Assembly: GCF_030730205.1 (NCBI RefSeq)
Contig: NZ_JANQVQ010000030.1
Span: 1-32,902 of the forward strand
Reading direction: 5' to 3'
DNA: 32,902 nucleotides
DNA from: Paraglaciecola sp.
GTDB lineage: Bacteria; Pseudomonadota; Gammaproteobacteria; Enterobacterales; Alteromonadaceae
Below, piece after piece: positions 1-9,105 of the stretch (its first letter is position 1; every line of letters begins with the position of its first letter). The position numbers and the translations under genes were made by a program. A model generated the notes under the pieces. That model saw only the letters and a list, made by a program, of their open reading frames with translations. It was not told where the DNA came from and searched no databases.

Positions 1-26
1 CGCGTGCTTAACGCGCAGCGTAAATC

Positions 27-3000
27 TCAAACCACAGCAAACCCCTTATCCAATTCACTCACCCCCAAGCCACTCTTTTTCGTCACGCGAAGCTGCGTCG
101 GTATGCGTTCTTTCATCGCCTCAATATGACTAATCACCCCAATCATCTTACCCGAGGCATTCAGGTTATCTAAGGCATCCAGCGCCAAGTCAAGAGTCTC
201 AGTATCCAAGGTGCCAAAGCCTTCGTCTAAAAACAGTGAGTCGATACTGGTTTTATGGCTGACTAAATCAGACAGGGCCAAGGCCAGCGCGAGGCTAACT
301 AAAAAGCTTTCACCGCCCGACAGCGTTTTGGTATCGCGCTCTACGTCACCTTGCCAGGTATCGATAACGCTTAGCGCTAATCCTTCTTCGTCTTTGCGTT
401 TTAACAGGTAACGACCATGTAAACGGTCGAGTTGTTTGTTGGCTAAATAGACTAAGTTATCAAGGGTGAGGCCTTGAGCAAAACGACGGAACTTATCACC
501 ATTAGCTGAGCCTATTAAGGCGTGCAAATAACTGACATCATCGTAGTGTTGCTGCTGTTGCTCGATATGTTGAAACAGCCCGCGCTGACGTTCGCCTTGT
601 TCACGGTCGGCCTGTAACTGTTGGTTGAGTTCGCCTTGTCTTTGTACCAGCTTGTCTTTTTGGCTGTGGCCTTGTTGCAGCTGATTTTGCACTTGCTCGG
701 GCGATTCTTGTTGCCAACTTGCTGCGTGTTCAGCTTTTTGCAATACGCTGAGATATTCATTCGCTTGCTCTAACAAGGTATTGGCTCGTTGCTGTTCTTG
801 GTCGAGTTTTTGTTTTAATTCACTTAAGCGGGTCCGTTCTTGCTCAGGCAGTAAGGCTTGTTCAAAGTTCAGCTGCTCAGCAAAAGGGCTTTGTGCTAAG
901 GCTAATTGCCATTTTTGCTCGTCTTGCGCTAACTGTTGTTGCAACTCGCCTTGGCGTTGTTCGTTGTGCTCAATAGTATTTACTAGGTTGTTGTACGCCT
1001 GTTCAGCCTCTTTGTGCCGCTGACTTTGCTGGCCATAAAGAGTTTCGTTTTGATTAACTAAGTCACTCGCTTGTTGCCGAGCTTGTGGCACCGCTTTATC
1101 ACCAAATAAGACTAAACGCTGCGTTTGCTGCTCGCTTATTTGTTGTGCAAGGCCGTCAAGCTCTTGTTGCATTGCAGCAAGTTGGCTCTGCAGGTCTTGC
1201 AGCTGTTTCTCAGTACTGGCAAATTCATGCTGGGTGCTGGCAATGGTTTTGCTTAGCTCATCATGTTGTTGGGCGTGCTGCTGATACGCAGCGGCGTCTT
1301 GGCGTTTAATGTGAAGCCACTCAAGCAAATTGGTATCTGGCAATACATAACCTAGGGCCGTAATGTTCGTACTGAGCGCCTGCTGATTCTTTTTAATCGT
1401 GGTATTGAGCTCATTCAGCTGCTCGGTGCTTTTGTGTTGACTGGCTTGCAAATTGGCTTGGTTTTGCTCTAATAATCTGAGCTCACCCAGCGCTTTATCA
1501 TGTTCATTGTGCGCTGCATCGAGCTGCTGTTTGCTATGGGTTAATGATTTTTCTAGTTGCCGCAAAGTTTGTAGTTGCAGCCCTAGTTGTGCAAACTCTT
1601 GTTTAAGTTTACTTTCAAAACTCACTAACGCTGCTTGATCACTTATCTCACACTCAAAACCCAAGTGCTGAGTCAGGCTCAGCCACATATTTGCTGACTC
1701 TGCGATGTGTGCGCTGTGGGTTTGAATACTGAGCTCGGCATCTTTAATCTGTTGCGCAATAAACTTAAGCTGCTGACCGGTTTGAGTGCCCTCTTCAGTG
1801 ACTTTTTCTAAGGCTAAACGAGCATGCTGTAAGCGCTGTAAGGTATCTGGCAAATTCAGTGCTTTAGTAGCCGCTTTAGGGTGCTCTGTGGCGCCGCACA
1901 GGGGGCATTCATCGTTGTCTTTGAGTATGCTGCGATACTGCGCCAATTGTTCTTCTTGCGACACTAAACGCTGTAAATCCTCAACAACTTGTTTTTGCTG
2001 TTTGTACTGTTCGGCTAAGGCATTACGCTGCTGAGTTAATTCGCCATGATTGACCTGCAGCGTTTGTAAATCAGCTTGCTTGATGACCTGCTCTTTATTT
2101 AACTGCAGATAACGACGCTGATGTTCGTGGGTTTTATGAAACTGTGGCCACAGGGCATTTATCTGGCTTTGTTGCTGCTCAAGCTTGGCCACATCTCCTT
2201 GTTGATTTAGGTGCTCAAGCTCGTGCTGCTGTTTTTGCCATGCCGAATGTTGCACCTTTACCGCAGCGGCAAGTTGCTCCAGCTGTGTTTTAAGCCCAAT
2301 GATGTGCTGGTTTTGCAGGCTTAGTTGTTGTTCTTGTTGCTGTGTTTCGCCTTCAAGCTTGTGCTGTAATTGCTGCTCGCGCTGTAATTGTTCAACTTGA
2401 ATTTGCCAAGCACTGAGATGCTCAGCCACTGCACTGTCGGCTTGGTGTGCTGTCAGGTAGCTTTGCACTTGTTGTTGCTGCTCTACCAGCTGGTGCAAAC
2501 TGCTTTGCGTATTTTGTTGTTGCTGAGTAATACTCTGTTGCTGCTGGCGAACTCGACTTAGCTCAACTTGTTTGTCGGCCTGTTTATTGGCCAGTAACTG
2601 AATCGCCCCGTCTAGAGGCAGCACTTTGTCGGTGATCAACTGCTCTTGTTGTTGCTGAGCATGTTTGGCTTGCTGCAAAGCCTCAACACTTTGTTTTAAA
2701 GCCTGTTCAGCCTGTTTCAGTGTTAAAAAGGCAGTGGCCTTATCTTGGTTTTTAAGCACGAGTTGCTGGCTGATTTTAGCCAGCTCATTGTTAATACTTT
2801 TACGTAATTCCCATTGGGTACGTAAGCGTTCTGCGGGCTCGCTGTTAGCCAATTTATCGAGCTCAGGTTGAGCGATGGCAATGGCCTCGAGAGCTTGCTG
2901 TTGCAGCTCGCAGGCACGTTGCTGCTGTTGCTTGGCGCTATGCGTTTTGTCCCACCAGCTAAGATGGTGTTGCCACTGCGCAAGCTGCTGCTCTAGGTTT

Positions 3001-3698
3001 TGCTGCTGTTGCTGGCACTGACCACGTTCTAGTTCAAGCTGCTGTTTTTGTTCGCTGCTTAATAATTGAAAGCCTTCGGCTTTGGCGTTTAGCTCTTTGA
3101 GAGTTTGCTTGGCCTGACTGTAATGCTCGTGCACCTTTATAGATACCAAACCATAAATATCGGTACCGGTTAACTCTTCAAGTAGCTCAGCACGCTCACT
3201 TTCCTGTGCATTTAAAAAGGCGGCAAAGTCACCTTGGGATAGCATCATGGACTTAGTAAAGCGACCAAAATCTAAACCGGTGATGCGCTCTACTTCTTCA
3301 ATTTTGGGTTTTATCTGACTGGCGATTACTTTGCCACTGGCTACCTCGGCGAGCTCAGTATCGGCTTGTTGTAAGTTGCCATCCACCTTGCCCCGCGAAC
3401 GGCGCATGCTCCAAAACGCGCGGTAGGCCTTACCTTTTACTTCAAACTCGACTTCCGCTAAACACTCTGCGGTGCCGCGAGTCATCAGTTCGTTGGATGA
3501 GGGGGTGATTTGCCCTAATCGTGGTGTTTGGTGATAAAGGGCCAAACAGATAGCGTCGAGTAACGTGGTTTTACCTGCGCCGGTTGGGCCAGTAATAGCA
3601 AACAAGCCATTATCAGCAAAAGGTGACTCAGTGAAATCAATTTTCCACTCGCCTTTTAGGGAGTTAAGATTTTTTAAACGTAGGCTGAGGATCTTCAT
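27..3698 (-). CDS. sbcC: SbcC, ATPase subunit of the SbcCD exonuclease
   Basis: This is the Rad50-type SMC/ABC ATPase that pairs with the SbcD nuclease to cut DNA hairpins, palindromes and protein-blocked ends. At 1223 residues it is somewhat longer than the roughly 1050-residue E. coli protein. The Walker A motif GPTGAGKTT lies at about residues 37-45 and the Q-loop Gln in LSQGDF at 155. A long coiled coil is split by a zinc-hook CPLC at 598-601. The ABC signature LSGGES is at 1126-1131 and Walker B FLDE at 1156-1159. The coiled coil is very rich in glutamine, with runs of four or five. The ATG overlaps the sbcD stop as ATGA, so the two genes are translationally coupled. The TGA stop lies 26 bases from the window edge, so the gene is complete. 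The family assignment is very secure. Confidence 0.97.
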   Translation of the reverse strand: MKILSLRLKNLNSLKGEWKIDFTESPFADNGLFAITGPTGAGKTTLLDAICLALYHQTPRLGQITPSSNELMTRGTAECLAEVEFEVKGKAYRAFWSMRRSRGKVDGNLQQADTELAEVASGKVIASQIKPKIEEVERITGLDFGRFTKSMMLSQGDFAAFLNAQESERAELLEELTGTDIYGLVSIKVHEHYSQAKQTLKELNAKAEGFQLLSSEQKQQLELERGQCQQQQQNLEQQLAQWQHHLSWWDKTHSAKQQQQRACELQQQALEAIAIAQPELDKLANSEPAERLRTQWELRKSINNELAKISQQLVLKNQDKATAFLTLKQAEQALKQSVEALQQAKHAQQQQEQLITDKVLPLDGAIQLLANKQADKQVELSRVRQQQQSITQQQQNTQSSLHQLVEQQQQVQSYLTAHQADSAVAEHLSAWQIQVEQLQREQQLQHKLEGETQQQEQQLSLQNQHIIGLKTQLEQLAAAVKVQHSAWQKQQHELEHLNQQGDVAKLEQQQSQINALWPQFHKTHEHQRRYLQLNKEQVIKQADLQTLQVNHGELTQQRNALAEQYKQQKQVVEDLQRLVSQEEQLAQYRSILKDNDECPLCGATEHPKAATKALNLPDTLQRLQHARLALEKVTEEGTQTGQQLKFIAQQIKDAELSIQTHSAHIAESANMWLSLTQHLGFECEISDQAALVSFESKLKQEFAQLGLQLQTLRQLEKSLTHSKQQLDAAHNEHDKALGELRLLEQNQANLQASQHKSTEQLNELNTTIKKNQQALSTNITALGYVLPDTNLLEWLHIKRQDAAAYQQHAQQHDELSKTIASTQHEFASTEKQLQDLQSQLAAMQQELDGLAQQISEQQTQRLVLFGDKAVPQARQQASDLVNQNETLYGQQSQRHKEAEQAYNNLVNTIEHNEQRQGELQQQLAQDEQKWQLALAQSPFAEQLNFEQALLPEQERTRLSELKQKLDQEQQRANTLLEQANEYLSVLQKAEHAASWQQESPEQVQNQLQQGHSQKDKLVQRQGELNQQLQADREQGERQRGLFQHIEQQQQHYDDVSYLHALIGSANGDKFRRFAQGLTLDNLVYLANKQLDRLHGRYLLKRKDEEGLALSVIDTWQGDVERDTKTLSGGESFLVSLALALALSDLVSHKTSIDSLFLDEGFGTLDTETLDLALDALDNLNASGKMIGVISHIEAMKERIPTQLRVTKKSGLGVSELDKGFAVV

Positions 3699-4978
3699 AG
3701 CGGTTTACCCTCGCCAGACACAACTGCATTCACCTTAGGTTCTAACACAGAGCCTTGTTGAGCCTCTGACAAGATTATTTCAAATTGCTCTCGTACTCGC
3801 CCTAACCTAGCTTGTTGCTCGTCACCCTCGAAGTTTTCCATTTTTAAGCGTAATTCAAATACCTCATGGGGGCTGAGTTCTGCTAGGGTTTCGCTGTGCT
3901 GCTGACTCAATAACTGACGCTGTTTATTGCGGCTACGGCGCAATTGCAATACTTCAACATTTAAGCCTTCTGTCAGAGCTTGAATACGTTGCTGTAAGTC
4001 AGATAAATAATCTTGGGTTTCTACCTCTATGCACAACCACGTCAAAAATTCGTTACTTTTAAAGGGCTGTAAAGCCTGCTCAATGGCGGATAAATCACCC
4101 TTAATGACTTGCATCGCTTGAAATCGTGGCACATCGAGGGCGCTTATCTGCACAGGGTTTATTTGGCTAAACGCCACCAACATGACTTGCTTTTGGGTAC
4201 TGAGTTCATCAAAGCTCAGAGGAATGGGCGAGCCGCTGTATCGAATATGCTGTTGTTTGGCCACGACTTGCGGGCGGTGAATATGGCCCAAAGCAATGTA
4301 ATCAGCAGGAGGAAACCCATCAGCGGCAAAGCCATCTAACGTGCCGATGTAGATGTCGCGCACACTGTCAGATTGCGTCACGCCCAGAGCAGTTAAATGC
4401 CCAGTTGCAATAATCGGCAGTGTGACCCCATGTTGCTGTTGGTGCCTTTGTTGTTGCAATAATGCCCGTTGATACAGTGTGGCGTAATGTAACTTGATAG
4501 CATCACCTAAGGCTTGGCGTTTATCTACCCCAGTGTCACCCGCACTGCTTTGCAGTACATCGCGAGCGCGAATAAAAGGCACGGCGCAGAGTATGGCACC
4601 AGGCTTGCCACTTTTATCGGGAATACAAAACACCTGCTCATGACTATCAACGCCAGTACTGGCCACCACGAAGGTATTTAAACACGCGAGTATCTGCTTG
4701 GATTCATTCAAGGTAGACACCGAGTCATGGTTACCGCCTAAGACCACTAACACACAATTAAGCCGCTGTAAGTCCACCACAAACTGATTATAGATTTCGC
4801 GGGCATAACTGGGCGGGGTGCCGGTATCAAAGATATCACCCGCAATGATGACAGCGTCTATTTGTTGCTGCTCGACTTGCTCTAACAACCAGTGAATAAA
4901 TGCTTGATGTTCGTCTTTACGACTTTTGGTAAAAAAACTCTGACCTAGGTGCCAGTCAGAGGTATGGAGTAGCTTCAT
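3695..4978 (-). CDS. sbcD: SbcD, Mre11-type nuclease subunit of SbcCD
   Basis: This is the metallophosphoesterase nuclease subunit of SbcCD, an ATP-dependent double-strand exonuclease and single-strand endonuclease. The metal-binding motifs are all present: DWH at residues 8-10, GDIFD at 47-51, GGNHD at 81-85, a GHL histidine near 194 and GHIH at 231-234. The ATG at 4978 was chosen because MKLLHTSDWH matches the normal family N-terminus. An in-frame extension of 22 residues further upstream is hydrophobic and not family-like. This gives 427 residues against about 400 in E. coli. The gene is followed directly by sbcC with a 4-base overlap. The 154 bases upstream, back to cbpM, hold only AT-rich sequence and weak inverted repeats, so it is not clear whether sbcDC has its own promoter. 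Confidence 0.96.
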   Translation of the reverse strand: MKLLHTSDWHLGQSFFTKSRKDEHQAFIHWLLEQVEQQQIDAVIIAGDIFDTGTPPSYAREIYNQFVVDLQRLNCVLVVLGGNHDSVSTLNESKQILACLNTFVVASTGVDSHEQVFCIPDKSGKPGAILCAVPFIRARDVLQSSAGDTGVDKRQALGDAIKLHYATLYQRALLQQQRHQQQHGVTLPIIATGHLTALGVTQSDSVRDIYIGTLDGFAADGFPPADYIALGHIHRPQVVAKQQHIRYSGSPIPLSFDELSTQKQVMLVAFSQINPVQISALDVPRFQAMQVIKGDLSAIEQALQPFKSNEFLTWLCIEVETQDYLSDLQQRIQALTEGLNVEVLQLRRSRNKQRQLLSQQHSETLAELSPHEVFELRLKMENFEGDEQQARLGRVREQFEIILSEAQQGSVLEPKVNAVVSGEGKPL

Positions 4979-5132
4979 GCCTGCGATCCAGAAGGTAAGC
5001 AATACAATGTCTAAATAACAAGCTAACTGCTTGTTACCAATCAAAAATCTTACATTACACTATCGCTTGTTCGCTTGGCAGTAAAAAAATAATTTTTACG
5101 CCTTGGCTTTGCGTCAACTTGCCAACAAAGCC

Positions 5133-5459
5133 TTAACTGGCGTGCTTAAACCGATTGAGTTGTTGCTTTAAGGTTATTACCTCATGCTCAAGGCTTTCTC
5201 TGTCGTCTAGTAAGTCTAAGATCAACGCAATGCCCTCCCAATCGAGCGCGAGATCACGCTTAATTCTTGCGGCTTTTTTTACCGTTAAGACACTTGCCAC
5301 GCTGAATTGCCATTGGCTAGGTTCTGGCCCTTGCTGCATGGGATTAGCTATATTGTGCTCGACCAATTCGTATAATAGATGCAGGTCAATATCGCTAGAG
5401 GCACACAGTTCTTCACTACTGACACAGCTGTCTTGTTCTGAAATCGTAATTTGCAACAT
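5133..5459 (-). CDS. cbpM: CbpM, modulator of the CbpA co-chaperone
   Basis: This small protein of 108 residues resembles CbpM (about 101 residues in E. coli), a MerR-like helical protein. In E. coli, CbpM binds the J-domain of CbpA and blocks its co-chaperone and DNA-binding activities. Family-like features are the segment VLTVKKAARIKRDLALDWEG, followed by ILDLLDD and a short charged C-terminal helix that could form a coiled coil. The start ATG lies two bases after the cbpA stop. A GGAG Shine-Dalgarno sits in the end of cbpA, so the pair is coupled. The adjacency to cbpA strongly supports the call despite the protein's short length. Confidence 0.9.
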   Translation of the reverse strand: MLQITISEQDSCVSSEELCASSDIDLHLLYELVEHNIANPMQQGPEPSQWQFSVASVLTVKKAARIKRDLALDWEGIALILDLLDDRESLEHEVITLKQQLNRFKHAS

Positions 5460-5461
5460 GT

Positions 5462-6415
5462 TTATTTACTCCACGTAGCGCGAGGGTCAAACTGAGTTTT
5501 TTCAGCTAATTCAGCCCATAAGGTTTTACTGGCATCATTACTTGAGCTAGGTACAACCACTTTGAGAACAGCATACAAATCGCCTTGCTGTTTTTTATTT
5601 AGCAAACCTTTACCTTTGATACGTAAACGTTGTCCTGACTGACTATTTGCAGGAATATTAAGTTGAATTTGGCCTGTTAAGGTGGGCAATTTGAGCTTGG
5701 TGCCCAGCACAGCTTCCCAAGGTGCAATGGGTACCACGATACTGAGGTTTTGCCCGTCTACATCAAAAAGAGGATGAGGCACAAAACGGATCTGCAAATA
5801 CAAATCACCATTGTCAGCTTTTGTGGTGCCCGGCCCCCCCTGCCCTTTAAGACGAATTCGTTCACCGTTGGCTACGCCGGCCGGAATTTTAACTTTCAGC
5901 GACTTAGGCTGCTCGGTAATGCGACCACTGGCATCTTGTTGCTTTAAGCTAAAGTCAACGGGTTTGGTGGTATCGGTTAAGGTTTCTTCCAAAAACATGG
6001 CAAATTCAAGTTCAATATCTTGGCCTTTTTGACGACGGGTTGAGCCACCACGATGCTGCCTGCCATGCTCGGAGCCTGCGTGTCTTGCACCAAATATTGA
6101 ATTAATAAAATCAGTAAAATCTTGTTCGGTTTGCGGATCACTGTGTTGGTAGTTGCCCTGTCCCCCATGAGCGCTTTGTCCGCTGCGGGAGCGATGTAGA
6201 TGTTGCCTGCGTAATTCATCATATTGGGCGCGGTCTTTGGCGTTATGGAGTACCTCATAAGCTTCACCAATTTCTTTAAATTTGGCCTCTGCATCAGGGT
6301 GTTTACTGACATCTGGATGATATTGCCGTGCGAGCTTTTTATAGGCCACCTTGACGGCTTTATCATCTGCTTGTGGCTCAATACCTAATACGCTGTAGTA
6401 ATCTTTGAAATTCAT
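5462..6415 (-). CDS. cbpA: CbpA, DnaJ-type (class II) co-chaperone
   Basis: This is a J-domain co-chaperone that stimulates DnaK; in E. coli it also binds curved DNA in stationary phase. The J-domain occupies about residues 4-70 and carries the HPD motif at 33-35. A Gly/Ser/His/Arg-rich linker follows, then two C-terminal substrate-binding beta domains. There are no CxxCxGxG zinc repeats, which separates it from DnaJ. The ATG at 6415 gives MNFKDYYSVLG, the usual family start, with AGAGG just upstream. An in-frame TTG 31 codons earlier adds unrelated residues and was rejected. The predicted length is 317 residues (E. coli 306). About 230 bases separate it from tilS and probably hold its promoter, but no convincing -35/-10 pair was found. 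Confidence 0.95.
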   Translation of the reverse strand: MNFKDYYSVLGIEPQADDKAVKVAYKKLARQYHPDVSKHPDAEAKFKEIGEAYEVLHNAKDRAQYDELRRQHLHRSRSGQSAHGGQGNYQHSDPQTEQDFTDFINSIFGARHAGSEHGRQHRGGSTRRQKGQDIELEFAMFLEETLTDTTKPVDFSLKQQDASGRITEQPKSLKVKIPAGVANGERIRLKGQGGPGTTKADNGDLYLQIRFVPHPLFDVDGQNLSIVVPIAPWEAVLGTKLKLPTLTGQIQLNIPANSQSGQRLRIKGKGLLNKKQQGDLYAVLKVVVPSSSNDASKTLWAELAEKTQFDPRATWSK

Positions 6416-6643
6416 TCTCGCCTCTAAAACGCAACATGATGGGTGGTATGCCGTTTGCTGTTCTTCATGATACGGCGTGACTGGTGTCAGTAGCTTGATC
6501 TTAATCAACTCTAGCAGTCTAGCCTATTCGCTAGGCCAATGTTGAAATAAGCGTATGCGGCTATTTGTTTTAGCTGAGGCGCCCCATTCGCGTTTAGCAT
6601 GCAGGGCTTTTGCTCAGAAAATGCCTTCAATTGGGGTGATTTT

Positions 6644-8020
6644 TTAACTGTGCGATTTATAGTGCAAGGCGATGACTGAGTGGGTAGGCGATTCAGTCAA
6701 TGCCCTGTGAGACAAACGCCACTTACCCTCAATCAACAATGCCAGTGGTACATCATTTTGCTTCACAAGGGCAATTTTATCTCGTTGCCATGGTGGTATT
6801 TGCCATTCTTTGTACCACTGTTTGAGGGGTTTAGAATGTTGACTGCCTTGGGGCGTGAAGCGCTGCGAATAACCGCCAAATTGCAGTTTAATTTCGCCTA
6901 AATCTGGCGCAATCAATAAATGACAGTCCGAACTTTGGGCATAGGCGTGACGTGTACTCACTAAGGCGCCTAAAGGGCTGGGTAAAGATAGGTGGTTTTG
7001 CTCTTGCCACACTAGGGTGTGGGGCAAAATATCTGAGGTCAGCGGAACAAGATGAAGTTCATCAGCAAAACGCCTAAACTGCCAGTTACCCCACTGAAGA
7101 ATGGGATTGGCGTCGGCCTTTGCATCGATCACCTCGTGTTTTATCTTTTGTAAAATGGCCTGTGAAGGGCTTTGGATTTCCAGCTGATGCAGCCACTGCC
7201 GAACAATTTGCACCAACCAACCATTGCTTACTTGCTTTAAAGCCGCAAGACTCAAGGTGGTATTTGACCGGCGGATCTCTTGTAGTTTTTGTTTACTCAC
7301 TTCTTCAAGTAGCGATTGCTGCTCGGCGCACAAAGCGGCACTGCGAGAAACGGTTTTGGCAATTTCAGGCCATTTGTGCACTAAACTGGGAAGGATCTGA
7401 TGACGCAAAAAATTTCGTTCAAAGTTGGTATTTTGATTCGACTCATCTTCTACCCAATCTAGCTTATGCTGGGTGGCGTAAGCGACAATTTGATGCTGCG
7501 ACACGCTTAATAACGGCCTTGCCAGATGCACGACTTTATCAGTACCCGGCAGGGTTTTACTGCTGTAGGAAGCCATAGCGGCCAAGCCTTTTGGCCCCGC
7601 TCCCCGTTTTAGCTGTAACAGAAAGGTTTCGAGCTGATCATCTTGATGTTGAGCGAGTAAAATCACACTATTTACCGGCGCTAACTCATACAACTTAGTG
7701 TAACGCGCGGTTCTTGCTAATGCTTCTAGGCTTTCACCCGTGCCCTGCGCCAAGGTCACTTTTGCTGCACTAAACGGCAGCGCTAAGTCTAAGCACACTT
7801 GTTGACAATGCCTTAGCCAATCATCGGCGTGTTGGCTCAGACCATGATGAATATGAATAGCACTAAGTGGATTATTAATGTCGCCAGCGTCCCGTAAGGC
7901 ACACATTAAATGCAACAAAACGTGCGAATCAACACCGCCACTATAAGCTAGAACTAAGCCTTGCTCTGGTCTAAGTGCTAAGGCACTAAGCTGCTGTTGA
8001 AGCGTGTGGATGAGTTGCAT
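6644..8020 (-). CDS. tilS: TilS, tRNA(Ile)-lysidine synthase
   Basis: TilS uses ATP to attach lysine to C34 of the CAU-anticodon tRNA(Ile), which changes its codon from AUG to AUA. The PP-loop SGGVDS is at residues 27-32, followed by a HIHHGLS segment and the HQDDQLETFLL motif typical of TilS. The C-terminal TilS_C-like domain includes a KPLKQWYKEWQIPPWQR stretch. The length is 458 residues (E. coli 432). No clear Shine-Dalgarno precedes the ATG: the upstream bases are a T-rich tract and CTATTAATGGTTT. The start still fits the family N-terminus. The gene begins 25 bases after a strong terminator hairpin that follows accA, so it is either expressed by read-through or from a promoter overlapping that hairpin. 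Confidence 0.95.
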   Translation of the reverse strand: MQLIHTLQQQLSALALRPEQGLVLAYSGGVDSHVLLHLMCALRDAGDINNPLSAIHIHHGLSQHADDWLRHCQQVCLDLALPFSAAKVTLAQGTGESLEALARTARYTKLYELAPVNSVILLAQHQDDQLETFLLQLKRGAGPKGLAAMASYSSKTLPGTDKVVHLARPLLSVSQHQIVAYATQHKLDWVEDESNQNTNFERNFLRHQILPSLVHKWPEIAKTVSRSAALCAEQQSLLEEVSKQKLQEIRRSNTTLSLAALKQVSNGWLVQIVRQWLHQLEIQSPSQAILQKIKHEVIDAKADANPILQWGNWQFRRFADELHLVPLTSDILPHTLVWQEQNHLSLPSPLGALVSTRHAYAQSSDCHLLIAPDLGEIKLQFGGYSQRFTPQGSQHSKPLKQWYKEWQIPPWQRDKIALVKQNDVPLALLIEGKWRLSHRALTESPTHSVIALHYKSHS

Positions 8021-8045
8021 AAACCATTAATAGTTGAGGCCTATA

Positions 8046-8084
8046 AAAAGCACAAAGCCACTGCTTGGCATGCCAGCAGTGGCT
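8046..8084 (-). terminator. Rho-independent terminator after accA
   Basis: A perfect 10-bp stem (arms 8056-8065 and 8075-8084; AGCCACTGCT and its complement) encloses a 9-base loop. Read on the minus strand it is followed by a T-rich tract, TTGTGCTTTTTAT. It lies about 20 bases after the accA stop and about 25 bases before the tilS start. It would end the long rpsB-to-accA block of transcription or act as an attenuator for tilS. Stem quality is high; termination efficiency is inferred. Confidence 0.75.
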
Positions 8085-8104
8085 CGTAGTGAATCTATGG
8101 GCGT

Positions 8105-9061
8105 TTAACAATAACCAAAGGACATTAAACGCTCGTAACGTTGCTCTAATAACTCTTCATTAGATAGGCTAGACAATTGCGCTAATTGTTGCTTAAGGGT
8201 TGCTTTTAAATTAGCAGCCATACTGTCGTGGTCGCGATGTGCACCGCCAAGAGGCTCTTCGACAATATGATTAATTAACCCTAGCTCTTTAATTTGTTTG
8301 GCGCTTACCCCCATTGCTTCTGCGGCAAGCGGTGCTTTTTCAGCACTTTTCCACAAAATCGAGGCGCAACCTTCTGGTGAAATGACCGAATAGGTGCTGT
8401 ATTGCAACATGTTTACTCTGTCGCCCACACCGATAGCTAAGGCACCACCAGACCCTCCCTCACCGATAACGGTACAAATAATCGGTACTTTCAGACCCGC
8501 CATGACTTTAAGGTTCATGGCAATCGCTTCACTTTGGCCGCGCTCTTCTGCTCCAACACCCGGATAGGCTCCTGGCGTGTCGATAAAAGTAATGATAGGC
8601 AAATTAAACCGCTCTGCCATTCTCATCAAACGTAAAGCTTTGCGGTAACCTTCAGGTTTTGGCATACCAAAGTTACGGCGGATCTTTTCTTTAGTATCAC
8701 GGCCTTTTTGATGGCCTATAACCATAATCGGACGACCATCCAATTTAGCCAAACCACCCACAATCGCTTTATCATCAGCAAAGGCTCTATCACCGGCTAA
8801 TTCTTCAAACTCAGTGAACATTCTCGCCACGTAGTCGAAAGTATAAGGGCGCATCGGATGACGTGCTAATTGGGATACTTGCCAAGCGCCTAAGTCAGCA
8901 AAGATTTTTTTACTTTGCTCCGCACATTTCTCACGAAGTTTGGTGATTTCTTCCTCGATACCTACGTCAAATTCACCACCCTGATTGACCAGTCGCAACT
9001 CTTCAATTTTTGCCTCTAAAATGGCGATGGGCTTTTCAAATTCTAAGAAATTTACACTCAT
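8105..9061 (-). CDS. accA: AccA, acetyl-CoA carboxylase carboxyltransferase alpha subunit
   Basis: AccA is the alpha subunit of the carboxyltransferase half of bacterial acetyl-CoA carboxylase. With AccD it transfers CO2 from biotinyl-AccB to acetyl-CoA, giving malonyl-CoA for fatty-acid synthesis. The 318 residues match the usual length (E. coli 319). Recognisable segments are the N-terminal helical region [12 protein letters not shown], the crotonase-fold core with [18 protein letters not shown], and [15 protein letters not shown]. The ATG has AGGTG at a suitable distance. The gene follows dnaE after 44 bases, the same order as in E. coli, and is the last gene before a strong terminator. 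Confidence 0.98.
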   Translation of the reverse strand: MSVNFLEFEKPIAILEAKIEELRLVNQGGEFDVGIEEEITKLREKCAEQSKKIFADLGAWQVSQLARHPMRPYTFDYVARMFTEFEELAGDRAFADDKAIVGGLAKLDGRPIMVIGHQKGRDTKEKIRRNFGMPKPEGYRKALRLMRMAERFNLPIITFIDTPGAYPGVGAEERGQSEAIAMNLKVMAGLKVPIICTVIGEGGSGGALAIGVGDRVNMLQYSTYSVISPEGCASILWKSAEKAPLAAEAMGVSAKQIKELGLINHIVEEPLGGAHRDHDSMAANLKATLKQQLAQLSSLSNEELLEQRYERLMSFGYC

Positions 9062-9105
9062 TACACACCTAATTGTTTTGCTTACAGTCTATTGTTAATG
9101 CCGAC

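Noticed and set aside
1-15. CGCGT-5-ACGCG inverted repeat after sbcC at the window edge
   Set aside because: Only a 5-bp stem is visible and the sequence beyond is cut off, so a terminator cannot be supported.
781-2034. Plus-strand reading frames rich in Cys inside sbcC
   Set aside because: They are antisense shadows of the Gln-rich (CAA/CAG) coiled coil. They have no ribosome sites or family features, and the minus-strand gene fully explains the region.
4979-5044. 22-codon N-terminal extension of sbcD
   Set aside because: The family begins at MKLLHTSDWH; the extension is hydrophobic without a membrane role in SbcD.
5081-5132. Possible terminator between cbpM and sbcD (7-bp GGCTTTG stem and a T-run)
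   Set aside because: The T-run lies about 15 bases from the stem, too far for a normal intrinsic terminator, and the second repeat around the A/T tract is AT-only.
5977-6381. 134-codon alternate-frame minus-strand frame inside cbpA
   Set aside because: It is out of frame with the J-domain protein and looks unlike any protein; it is a shadow frame.
6522-6536. Short GCCTA/TAGGC repeat upstream of cbpA
   Set aside because: Five base pairs is within chance, and no promoter elements line up with it.
7120-7578. 152-codon plus-strand frame inside tilS
   Set aside because: It lies wholly within a clearly conserved gene on the other strand and its product has no recognisable features.
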